Shown: positions 1 to 7,619, numbered from the stretch's first letter. The stretch: DNA of 20,707 bases from Prorocentrum cordatum (GCA_963575745.1 CAUYUJ010018054.1:195001-215707), one strand, 5' to 3'. Numbers and translations: made by a program. The notes: a model not told the origin generated them from the sequence alone.

Positions 1-2587
1 TCAAGCGATGCTTACGAACGGCACGGACTAGGCCTTTGCGAGGACGATGCGTGTAATCGACACCCAAGTTTTTAGTGATATCCCGTGGTGCATTCATCAA
101 TGCTGGGACCTCTTCGACGATAGTCTTGGTGACATCGGGGTTTGACGAAAGCAAAGTCAGCTTGGGGAGAGATAGCGGCAAGTGCGAATCGCGCAGCTTC
201 TCCATGAGCGTGCTGGCGATCTTCGGCATCCACTCCAAAACGAAACGGGTTGTGCCAATGATTGTACATTGGATGTCGTCCGCAACGACGCCGTAAAACA
301 CAAACTGGTATAACTCCTGCTCCAGATCGATGACAGGCACGATCATGCATCTCATGAGAAGGTCAGCAAAACCACATCCTGCGACAATCGTCTGGGTCGC
401 AAAGACTATAACGCCCGGGATGCCCATGGAAGTGACAATGCGCGGACCCCGATAAAGATTGAGCAAGTATCGAAGTATCACGTGATTGAATCCAAGGGCA
501 AGGGCGCGAGTGGCAAGGATGTGATGGAGCACGTTTTCAAACGCTTTGCGTATATCTAGAAGGAGACTGCACGAGTCCCAGCCTCTGGCATGGGCGAGCT
601 CAGCTAGAACAGAATGTTGCCACACACACCTGAGACAAGACTTCCCAGCAGAACCAAAAACGTAACTGCGGGTAACCTTGGGCTCCCAAAGCCTGCCCCA
701 AGATCGACGAAACCAACGGGTGAAAAGCCGGACGTTGGTAGTGAATTATGCTACTGGTCGGTCTCCAGAGTTGGCCGGGATAAGGGCCATCAGGATGATT
801 GCAAGAACTTGCGGCGTCTTGCCCAGGAACAACATAGCACGCCAGAGAACAATAAGTGCCTGAAGAGCGTGGTCTGACAGGTACTGGTAATGTAAAGGAT
901 GCATCCAATCGGCACCAACTGCCGTCTTAGCCTTGTAGCTGCGCGATAGTTTGCGTAACTGCGAGGGCGTTGGAAAAGATAGTGCCAGGATATCCTCAGA
1001 GGTAACTGGTGGTAGGCCGGGCGGAAGATAAGATTCGCCAACGCCCCATTTCACGTGCCAGAACTTCTCGCGACAATACACATGATGCATGGGAGACCCA
1101 GGAGGTGCATCAGGACGAACTGGGCTGTCTTCATCAACTTCAAAAGGTTTCCAATGGTCACGGCCTCTGATAAAGCGGTAGGCCGCAGAAGAGCCCTTCG
1201 CAGATTCTGCTACCGCCCATTCGCACCATGACTGATACCGAAGCTTGGAATTGTACCGTTCCTGCTCGAGGGCCATCTGCTCGAGCTGTTCTGCCAGAGT
1301 TTCGATCTGCTGAGGCGTGGCAACAGGAAGGTGGAATGTCTGCTCCTTCCACCATGGCCATTCGTGGGGTAAAGAACCTTCACGCGTGTTAGGGTAGTAC
1401 CGACGTGTTCGGCACGCTGAGAAAAATGCATTTCGACCGAGACCACGGCGTCTGAGCGACAGTAGAAGCCTGAGGTGTGTCTCAAGATACCGCCAAAGAC
1501 GCCCATGAAAAGACGTGGAAGGGAAACCTCGACATGTCGACGAAGCTGGGAGCAGGAAGGTGGAGTAGGGTTGGGCCCACTTGGAAGCAAGGCCAGGGTC
1601 TTTCTGATGCACCGCCAGAAGCTCTGCGGCAGACTTCTGGATCCACTGCACTGTGGCCTGTTCAAGACTGTGTTCATCATGCGGATTGTCAGGAAAATCT
1701 TCCCACGGATTGCCCTCGGGCACTCGGCGACAACCAATCGGCGGTTCCACAGGGAGGGCAGGGGGCTTCCTGATAACGCGCACCATTCGGTGGTGGAAGT
1801 CTGCAGAGACGTTCAGCACGACAGGAGAATGCTTAGAGATAGTATCAGTATCTACCACCGTACAAGTACAATCGTCTGCAAATAAACGATGCACAAGAAA
1901 AAAGTCAATGCATGATGATGTGTCTCCGCTAACATACGTTGCAGAAGAAGGCGCAATGACAGCGGCGTGCACTAGATCAGGCCATCCAGTGTCTATCAAA
2001 TCCTGCGGGGACATCTGCCAGTCGCCTCCTATGATGAAGGGAGTGCCGAGAGCCTTCAAGAGGCCCGCGATTCGAAACAAGAGCTGCTCATTGTTATCCT
2101 TTGCTTCAGTCGACGAACCGTCGTGCAAGTACAAGCTGAATATCGGGACCCCCTGAGGAACCAACCCATACCAGATAGAGCCAACAAGTCTTTCAGCCGG
2201 CGGCCATTGGGCATCGTCGATGCCTATGTTCAGAGGACGTAAACCACAAGCCCACGGAGAGAGTATAGCAACCCCCGCAGAGAGGCCCCCAGCCTCGGTG
2301 TGGACGGAGGGGTACATGGACGCATGGTACCCACAAGTGTTAGCCTGCTGAATGGCTGAATCGATCGTGCCGGGACCCCGCATCAGCTCTTGAATAAGGT
2401 ACGCATCATAATGGAGTGCACTTACCAAGGACTGACCACTGGTCCACGAGGTCACGTTTGCAGTAGCGATCTGCCAAGATCGACTGGAATTTCTCTTGCG
2501 CTTACATGTGCGCTTCCTACGAGGAACGTGTAGGGATTGATCTTGATCGGGTACTGACTCCTGCTGCCCCGGAGCGTGTCGACTGGG
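1..2587 (-). pseudogene. LINE ORF2: AP-endonuclease plus reverse transcriptase, one in-frame stop, 3'-truncated by window
   Basis: This is the ORF2 polyprotein that nicks target DNA and primes reverse transcription. The N-terminal exonuclease-endonuclease-phosphatase domain shows TANVTSW (about 2475-2450), LIQEL with the catalytic Glu (about 2405-2385), GGDWQ (about 2030-2010), CIDFF (about 1915-1895) and SKHSPV (about 1840-1820). The RT domain shows a GADWMHP segment (about 920-895), IPANSGDRPVA (up to 749), motif A LLLDIRKAFENV (catalytic Asp 556-554), motif B IVAGCGFAD (388-362) and motif C VVADD (Asp pair 280-275). A TAA at 748-746 falls just after GDRPVA, where a Leu-like residue is usual. 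I translated from there to position 1 in the same frame and found no further stop, so this is a nonsense mutation and not a frameshift. No Met lies between the ORF1 stop and the endonuclease domain. The same frame is open upstream to 4111, under ORF1. Thumb and C-terminal regions are largely cut off. Confidence 0.9.
746..748 (-). other. In-frame TAA stop inside the RT domain
   Basis: Read on the minus strand, GDRPVA is followed by TAA, then by FTTNVRLFTRWFRR and all downstream RT motifs in the same phase. One substitution would have closed an otherwise continuous frame. A full-length active ORF2 product from this copy is therefore unlikely unless the codon is read through. Confidence 0.85.
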
Positions 2588-2588
2588 G

Positions 2589-4040
2589 TTACCCGTGAGG
2601 CGGGGGCTGGCCTGGGGCAGCAGGCTGTGGGTTCTGACGATCGGGACGCTCAGGGGCCAGGCGTTCAGGCTGAGGGTGAGAAGGAGAGTCGCCACCAGAC
2701 CCAGCCGCACGAACAAGACGTCGGGCGCGCCACCGATCCCAGTCCTTAGTACGGCCTTCGTCGTCATCGTCGCCCGCCTCGGAGTCGTCCATGCCGTCGT
2801 CGTCATCTTGGTCGTACCATTCCTCCCTTTCCTTCCTCTTGGCTCCTGCCCATCCTGTCTTATCCTCTTCCATAGCCGCCGATACCGAAGTAGTGCCATG
2901 AAGAGTTGCCATTGCATCGGCAATATGAGGCATATGAAGTATTTCCTTAGGAATGGCACCTGCAAGAACTGATAAAGCATCAGCATGTGGATCGCGAGCG
3001 CCTGCACCTTCTGGGCCGTGCGCCTCCAGTGAGTCTCGCTTGGCGTACCAAGTGTCCAGGGCGTCAAGAAGCTTATTCTTCCGAGCAACCAAGTTATCCT
3101 TTCGAAGTAACAACTCCTCGACCTGCGTATGAATCGAGTCAATGGTTGCGTCAGTGCGTTCGATTTTAGTCGAAGTCCATTTGATGTGGCTGTCGATCTG
3201 GCGTTGACGCTGCGCCGGAGATAGCAATTTCTCCTTCTGAGCCTTGGCCATTTCAATACCACGGCGAACTCGCTCAAGTTCCTTAGCAACGGGGACTTTA
3301 TCGGAGAGGTTGTGGAGGGTCTGGGCGTACCGATTCCTAGCCGCAAGAAGGGTTTCCAAATGATGTAGATCATCCGTGTCAGGGGCCCCTGCTGCAGGAT
3401 CGTCGTCGCCTTCACCTTCCTCCTCCTGCTCGTGATGCGCGTCCTCACGGTCATACTGTGGACCCTGCCACTCTTCAGGATAATCGTCTTCGGAAGGGGG
3501 CTGACGACGATGGCCATTCCAATGTCCCCTTTGTTGCCCGCCCTGATGCTGCTGGTGATTATGCTGCTGTTGTCCTCCTCCTTGCTTCCATCCTCCTTGC
3601 TTCCCGCCTCCTTGGTGCCGATGCTGGAGACGAGGCCAGTCATCACCACCACCTTCGCCAGCTCCTCGCTGCTGCGGCGCGTTTTGGTGGTAGCTCGTGT
3701 ACTGGCCTCCGCTGCCGAGGCCTGGAATCTGAGGGGATCCGCCTGAAAGGTCTCCTGGGCCCTTACGTCCTCCTCCCCCTCTCTGGCCACCTTTACCACC
3801 TTTGAGGGTTCCTTTCGGTCCGCCCTTCGAGGTTTTCCCGCGGCCTGTGTCCCCACCCTTACCCCAACCTTTTGCGGGAGGTGGGGGGATGTCCATGGGG
3901 ACGTAGGTTGGTATCCCATACTCCTGAAGATCAGCAGAGCAATGATAGCAAGTATGGTACCAAGGAGGGTTCTTTTTGCACCAGCATAGAGAGCAGGTAA
4001 CTCCTGTGATCTGATTCCCACGCTTCCAACCATAGGACAT
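2589..4040 (-). CDS. LINE ORF1 protein (zinc finger, low-complexity linker, coiled coil)
   Basis: This is a 483-aa ORF1-type protein, expected to bind element RNA and form the retrotransposition RNP. The ATG at 4040-4038 is the first ATG after the spliced leader and sits in a strong context (GCCGCCATG), so the start is well supported. Residues 16-34 hold a four-Cys finger, C-x2-C-x11-C-x2-C with an Asn and Trp between the pairs, resembling RanBP2-type fingers. Residues about 58-110 are Gly/Lys-rich and about 125-175 His/Gln/Gly-rich. Residues about 225-338 are charged and leucine-rich with heptad character, a likely coiled coil comparable to the oligomerisation segment of other LINE ORF1 proteins. 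An Asp-rich stretch (about 405-430) and a Pro-rich tail follow. No CCHC knuckle or RRM is evident. It ends in TAA (2591-2589); ORF2 lies one nucleotide out of phase (+1). Confidence 0.85.
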   Translation of the reverse strand: MSYGWKRGNQITGVTCSLCWCKKNPPWYHTCYHCSADLQEYGIPTYVPMDIPPPPAKGWGKGGDTGRGKTSKGGPKGTLKGGKGGQRGGGGRKGPGDLSGGSPQIPGLGSGGQYTSYHQNAPQQRGAGEGGGDDWPRLQHRHQGGGKQGGWKQGGGQQQHNHQQHQGGQQRGHWNGHRRQPPSEDDYPEEWQGPQYDREDAHHEQEEEGEGDDDPAAGAPDTDDLHHLETLLAARNRYAQTLHNLSDKVPVAKELERVRRGIEMAKAQKEKLLSPAQRQRQIDSHIKWTSTKIERTDATIDSIHTQVEELLLRKDNLVARKNKLLDALDTWYAKRDSLEAHGPEGAGARDPHADALSVLAGAIPKEILHMPHIADAMATLHGTTSVSAAMEEDKTGWAGAKRKEREEWYDQDDDDGMDDSEAGDDDDEGRTKDWDRWRARRLVRAAGSGGDSPSHPQPERLAPERPDRQNPQPAAPGQPPPHG

Positions 4041-4181
4041 GGCGGCCGGGGAAGAGTGCGGGTAGTTCGCCTCGGCGCGCCGAGGATGACCCCAAGCTGG
4101 GTCGATCTCACCTCGGGAGGGGGCGGCGCTGGACTCCTTGCCAGACCTTGAGCCCGAGGTTGGAAGTTAAGGAGCAGGCCC
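4041..4181 (-). other. LINE 5' UTR with Kozak-like context and a partial SL relic
   Basis: These 141 nt between the spliced leader and ORF1 contain no ATG, so a scanning ribosome would first meet the ORF1 start. The last bases, GCCGCC before ATG, give a strong initiation context. At 4154-4147 the minus strand reads GGCTCAAG, the last eight bases of DinoSL, which may be the remnant of an older leader. Confidence 0.7.
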
Positions 4182-4203
4182 CTTGAGCCAAAATGGCTAC
4201 GGA
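4182..4203 (-). other. Genomic dinoflagellate spliced leader (DinoSL) at the LINE 5' end
   Basis: The minus strand reads TCCGTAGCC, then ATTTT, then GGCTCAAG. This matches the known 22-nt DinoSL exon at every position, with T at the variable first base. Dinoflagellate mRNAs receive this leader by trans-splicing, so a genomic copy directly upstream of an ORF indicates that the DNA was made from a processed mRNA. It is not an SL RNA gene: after the terminal CAAG the next bases are GGGCC, not a GT donor. The nearest downstream ATG is the ORF1 start. Confidence 0.95.
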
Positions 4204-4293
4204 GGGGGAGGGGGAGGGGAGGAGGAGGAGGAGGAGGAGGAGGAGGAAGAGGAGGAGGAGGAGGAGAAGGAGGAGGAGGAGGAGGAGGAAGGA
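4201..4293. repeat. 93-nt uninterrupted polypurine (GGA)n tract abutting the LINE
   Basis: Every plus-strand base from 4201 to 4293 is A or G, mainly GGA repeats with a GGGGGA-rich left end. In the LINE's sense orientation it is a long polypyrimidine tract ending directly at the spliced leader. It may be the pre-existing microsatellite into which the element inserted. It also has the composition of a splice-acceptor pyrimidine tract. Confidence 0.9.
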
Positions 4294-4655
4294 CTCCTTG
4301 GGAATAGGTCTTAACCTTTAGTGGTCGACGTTATGAAGAAATCATGACGTCGGGGATCTGGGCCAGCAGACGGACACAACGAACAGAAAGCCACAACATC
4401 GGTTCCCCTCATCCCCCCCCCCCTGGACCCCCGACGGCGTGATTTTCATCCTCGTGCGCTCTCGACCCCTTTCTTCGGGACAGCCTTTGCGTCGCGGGGC
4501 CATCTGTTTGCGTTTGCCCCAGAGCCCGCAACGGCTTTCCCCCAGAGGCCGCAATCGCCGAACAGCGCTTGCCGTGGTTTCTCCCTTGCTCCCGCCTCCG
4601 AGGCACACTCGGAGGTGCGAAATCCCGTCGGGCAGAAGAACGACGTGGACCAGAA
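4294..4655. other. No gene recognised
   Basis: This is mixed-composition sequence between the polypurine tract and the GAC/GGC repeats. It contains a short inverted repeat, CGACGT at 4326-4331 and ACGTCG at 4347-4352 with a 15-nt loop, and a run of C at about 4409-4421. Open frames cross it in several phases, but none shows a recognisable domain. Confidence 0.5.
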
Positions 4656-4812
4656 ACCCCCACGGCGACGATGGCAGCGACGGTGGCGACGGCGATCGCG
4701 ACGACGGCAACGGTGGCGACGGCGACGTCAGCAACGGCGACGGTGACGCCGGCGGCGACGGCGACGGCGGCGGCGTCGACTTCAGCGACGGCGACCCCGG
4801 CTGTGACGGCGA
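4656..4812. repeat. GAC/GGC-rich trinucleotide-hexanucleotide repeat
   Basis: This is an imperfect run of GGCGAC, GACGGC and GGTGGC units. One plus-strand frame gives a Gly/Asp-rich product, another a Thr/Ala-rich one. Several frames are open at once because the repeat lacks stop triplets, so I do not call a gene. Confidence 0.7.
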
Positions 4813-4938
4813 CGCGCTCGACGCCCGCGGAGGCCGGGAAGCTCCAGGACGGCCTCGGCCTCCAGGGCGGCGTCGGCGGCAGCGTGTCGCCTTGGAGGCG
4901 ATCTTTCCGCGCGCCGCTCGATGTCGTCGCCGTCGTCC

Positions 4939-5105
4939 TCGGCAGCTCTCTGTGGCCCTCGGCGGCCCTCGGCGGCCGTCGGCGGCCGACGGCGGCCCTC
5001 GGCGGCCCTCGGCGGCGGTCCTCGGCGGTCCTCGACGCTTCTCGGCGGCCTTCGCCGGCCCTCGACGGGCCTCGGTTGCCTTCGGTGGGCTTCGGGGCCC
5101 GCCAT
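4939..5105. repeat. Decamer minisatellite, consensus TCGGCGGCCC, exact 10-bp phase
   Basis: The TCG (or close variant) starts at 4939, 4949, 4959, 4969, 4979, 4989, 4999 and 5009. After one 13-bp step it continues at 5022, 5032, 5042, 5052, 5062, 5072, 5082 and 5092. The spacing stays at 10 bp even where the intervening bases have diverged. Long open frames here (Arg/Pro-rich on the minus strand) follow from the repeat. Confidence 0.85.
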
Positions 5106-5340
5106 CGTCGGTCGAGGTTCGGGCATCGAGTGATTAGGTGTATTTGGGCCTTGCGGCCGCGCGAGGCCCCGCCTTCTTCCGCTCTTTCTCTGCTAATTAC
5201 AGCTGTGCGCGTCCCGCTTAGCTTTCCCGGGAAGAGGTTCGCTCTCGCCCCGCAGATCAAAAATGTATTTGGGCCTTACCTCTGGGCCTCTGGGCATCTT
5301 GCTCGGAGCGCGCTCCAGGGCAGGTCCCATGTCGTCGTCA
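5106..5340. other. No gene recognised; short direct repeat
   Basis: This is unique-looking sequence. The 13-mer GTATTTGGGCCTT occurs at 5140 and again at 5265, 125 bp apart. I see no coding signature. Confidence 0.45.
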
Positions 5341-5353
5341 TGCTCCTCACCCC

Positions 5354-5475
5354 TTGTCCTCCTCCTCCTCCTCCTCCTCCGCTTCCTCGCGTCTCGTCGT
5401 TGTTGTTGTGCCCCTCATCCTCCTCCTCCTCCTCCTCCTCCTCCTCCTCCTCCTCCTCTTCCTCTTCCTCTTCCT
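5354..5475. repeat. (TCC)n polypyrimidine microsatellites
   Basis: Two TCC blocks (about 5357-5380 and 5418-5475, the second grading into CTTCCT) are separated by a short non-repeat stretch with GTTGTTGTTG. On the plus strand they read as poly-Leu, poly-Ser or poly-Pro in the three frames, so ORFs across them are repeat artefacts. Confidence 0.85.
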
Positions 5476-5809
5476 CGTCGTCGTCCGTTGTGCGCCGGCC
5501 CCGTGTGTCTGCCGCAGACACGGAGGCCCCCACCTCTGCCCAAGCAGTCGCGGCGCCGCGCACTCATCTCTCGCACACGTCCCACACAGCTCGCAGCTTC
5601 CTCGTGCCAGGCAAATGCCCTCCATCCTTGTAAGTTTTGTTGTTGAAGGGTCAACATATACATATAACGGCGCATCGGGTCCGGGGGCCCGGGGCCGGGA
5701 CCCCGACCACAAATGTGGGCTCCGGGGGGCCCGGAGGCTCGTCGGACCGCCGGACGCCGTCCAAGATCGTTCGCAGGCGGCTTCGAAACGCGCTCCGATG
5801 GCTCCAGAT
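5476..5809. other. No gene recognised; GC-rich imperfect palindrome at 5675-5706
   Basis: This is mixed sequence leading into the CCAAGA domain. Between 5675 and 5706 the strand reads TCGGGTCC, then a G/C-rich centre, then GGACCCCGA, a near-palindrome with small bulges that could form a stable hairpin. No coding evidence. Confidence 0.5.
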
Positions 5810-6940
5810 GCCTTCCAAGACGCCTGTCATGACACCAAGAAGGTCCCAGAAGCCTCCAAGACGCTCCGAGAGGCAGCCCAAGAGAGGCCCAAGAAGCAAA
5901 AATCGTGCCATTCCTATGGGAAAACGTATATTTTTCGCATGTTCGCCTCTTGGGCTTTCACCGCGTCCAAGACGGCCCAAGAGGCGCCCAAGACGGTCTA
6001 CGAGGCCTCCGGGAGCGCTCCAAGGCTGCGCACGAGTGGCCCAGGACGGCCCCAAGACGGCCGAAGAGAGCCCCAAGACGAGTTCGAGAGGGGTCCCAGA
6101 CGGAGAAAGCCAACCTCGAATTCCGAGCTTCCGGCCCAAGAGGCTCCAGGAGGCGCCAAAATGCCGCCAAGAGGCGCCAAAAGGCTCCCAAAAGCACCCC
6201 AAGACGTTCCGAGAGGCACCCCAAGAGAGGTCCAAGAAACAAAAATCGTGCCATTCCTATGGGAAAACGTATATGTTTCGCATGTTCGCATCTTGGGCTT
6301 TCACCGCGTCCACGACGGCCCAAGAGGCCTCCAAGACGGCCTAGGAGGCCTCCGGGAGCGCTCCAAGGCTGCGCACGAGTGGCTCAGGACGGCCCCAAGA
6401 CGGCCCAAGAGAACCCCAAGACGACTTCGAGAGGGGTCCCAGAAGGAGAAAGCCACTCTCGAATTCCGAGCTTCCGGCCCAACATATCCCAGGAGGCGCC
6501 AAAACGCCACCCAGAGGCGCCAAAAGGCTTCCAAAATCAGCCCAAGACGTTCCGAGAGGCACCCCAAGAGAGGTCCAAGAAACAAAAATCGTGCCATTCC
6601 TATGGGAAAACGTATATTTTTCGCATGTTCGCATCTTGGGCTTTCACCGCGTCCAAGACGGCCCAAGAGGCCTCCAAGACCGCCCCAAGACGGCCCAAGA
6701 AGCTTCCAAGATGGCCCCAGGACAGCCCAAGAGGGCCCCAAGACGGCCCAAGAGGCGCCTAAGATGGCCCAAGAGGGCCCCAAGACGGGCCCAAGAGGGG
6801 GCCCAGAGGGGGACCACGAACCGCAAGCTCGAGCCTTCCGCCCCAAGAGGCCGCCAGGAGGCCCCAAGGAGGCCCCTCAAGAGGCCCCAGGAGACCCCCA
6901 AGAGGCCCAAAGGAGGCCCCGAGAAGCCCCAAATCGGCCC
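5810..6940. repeat. CCAAGA-motif repeat domain, left block, 10-11 bp spacing
   Basis: CAAGA or close variants start at 6654, 6664, 6675, 6686, 6696, 6707, 6718, 6728, 6739, 6749, 6760, 6770, 6781 and 6792, a mean of 10.6 bp. Two half-units make a 21-bp unit, so frames read as heptads such as GPKTAQE. Many overlapping ORFs on both strands are by-products. A shared core (AATTCCGAGC-TTCCG-CCCAAGAGG) recurs at about 6117 and 6460, with diverged copies at about 6818, 8020 and 8420. Confidence 0.85.
5830..6680. repeat. 343-bp direct tandem repeat, about 2.6 copies
   Basis: The landmark AATCGTGCCATTCCTATGGG starts at 5901, 6244 and 6587, exactly 343 bp apart each time. The block GGGAGCGCTCCAAGGCTGCG occurs twice with the same offset (about 6011 and 6354). 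Because 343 is not a multiple of three, each copy shifts frame, which argues against a conserved protein. Confidence 0.9.
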
Positions 6941-7146
6941 CCAAAATGCTTCGAACCTGCTTCCAGGAGGCCCCCGACAGGTTCAGAGGCTCCCGAGAAG
7001 CTACGTCAAACTCCCAGCGAGCGGCCGGACGAGGCCCCCCACAAAATCACAAGAGGGTTCCAGTATTTGTATCCTTCAGCGCTCTCTGGCCTTCTTCCCC
7101 CTGCCCCCTTCCCTGCGACTTTCGTTGACTCAAGCTCGCCTCCTAG
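6941..7146. other. Right edge of the left CCAAGA block, no gene recognised
   Basis: The motif phasing fades here into mixed sequence that ends at the hairpin at 7147. No coding signature is visible. Confidence 0.4.
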
Positions 7147-7183
7147 CTAGAACCTAAGCGCGCGAAGCGCGCGCGTGGTTCTA

Positions 7184-7184
<1 letters not shown>
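7147..7184. repeat. Hairpin with CTAGAACC / GGTTCTAG arms and GCGCGC inner stem
   Basis: CTAGAACC (7147-7154) is perfectly complementary to GGTTCTAG (7177-7184). Inside, CGCGCG (7159-7164) can pair with CGCGCG (7170-7175) around a 5-nt loop. It lies directly against a (TA)n run, as in short inverted-repeat elements. Confidence 0.8.
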
Positions 7185-7217
<33 letters not shown>

Positions 7218-7244
7218 CATGTACACATATGTATATATACACAT
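7185..7244. repeat. (TA)n microsatellite and TA-rich tail
   Basis: A pure TA run covers 7185-7216 (16 units). It is followed by ACATGTACACATATGTATATATACACATAT-type sequence up to about 7244. Confidence 0.9.
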
Positions 7245-7383
7245 ATCACCGGGATACATCGTTGCCCTGCATGATTTTGGTGTAATGGAGTATGGCATCA
7301 TGCGGAAAGAAAGGTATTTCGATGCCCTCGCGCAGCATGAAACCATTCCCCCGCCAGTGTTCTGCCACCCGACGATTCGACGA
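7245..7383. other. Unique 139-bp segment between two microsatellites
   Basis: This is non-repetitive sequence open on both strands. The plus frame includes VALHDFGVMEYGIMRKERYF and the minus frame HWRGNGFMLREGIEIPFFP. Both look protein-like, but the segment is too short to choose a strand and I recognise no family. It may be the body of a short dispersed element bounded by the TA and ACAT runs. Confidence 0.4.
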
Positions 7384-7425
7384 CATACATACATACATAC
7401 ATACATACATACATACATACATACA

Positions 7426-7461
<36 letters not shown>

Positions 7462-7500
7462 TACATACATATATATACACATACATATATATATATATAA
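7384..7500. repeat. (ACAT)n microsatellite followed by TA-rich sequence
   Basis: Uninterrupted ACAT tetramers cover about 7384-7453, then mixed TATA and CATA units run to 7500. Poly Tyr-Ile-His-Thr frames on the plus strand come from this repeat. Confidence 0.92.
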
Positions 7501-7619
7501 ATTGAAATTTGGGAAAAGGGGGCTCCTGCTCCGATTTCGCATCCTGCCGTTATGGATCCTGGGAGGCCGGAGCGCGTCAAAGGAGGGGAAAGGGGGGCGA
7601 CGAAAGGGCCCGAGAGACG

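Larger units (their letters stand above)
1..4203 (-). mobile_element. LINE-type non-LTR retrotransposon, 5'-complete, 3' end outside window
   Basis: On the minus strand the order is a spliced-leader sequence (4203-4182), a 141-nt 5' UTR, ORF1 (4040-2589) and ORF2 with endonuclease then reverse transcriptase (2587 to the window edge). No LTR, integrase, protease or RNase H is visible in the part present. This is the classic two-ORF LINE layout; such elements insert by target-primed reverse transcription. The element starts exactly where a 93-nt polypurine tract of the plus strand begins, so it lies against or inside a GGA/TCC microsatellite. The 3' UTR, tail and target-site duplication lie beyond position 1 and cannot be examined. 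Apart from one nonsense codon both frames are intact, which suggests a fairly recent insertion. The clade is not resolved; dinoflagellate LINEs often carry the ADD form of the RT motif C seen here. Confidence 0.93.

Noticed and set aside
4182-4203. SL RNA gene
   Set aside because: The bases after the leader's CAAG are GGGCC, so there is no GT donor or SL RNA intron. The leader is followed by a UTR and an ORF, so it is a retroposed copy.
4131-4300. GGACTCCTTG present at 4131-4140 and 4291-4300 as a target-site duplication
   Set aside because: The first copy lies within the LINE 5' UTR, not at an element end, so it cannot be a target duplication. It is probably chance.
4439-5633. Long Ala/Thr/Arg/Pro-rich ORFs on both strands
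   Set aside because: They cross GAC/GGC, decamer and TCC repeats in several frames at once, with no domain.
5354-7150. 598-codon plus-strand ORF with Gln/Glu/Pro/Lys heptads
   Set aside because: It begins in a TCC microsatellite and runs over 343-bp copies that shift frame. Competing open frames exist on both strands, so it is better explained as repeat DNA.
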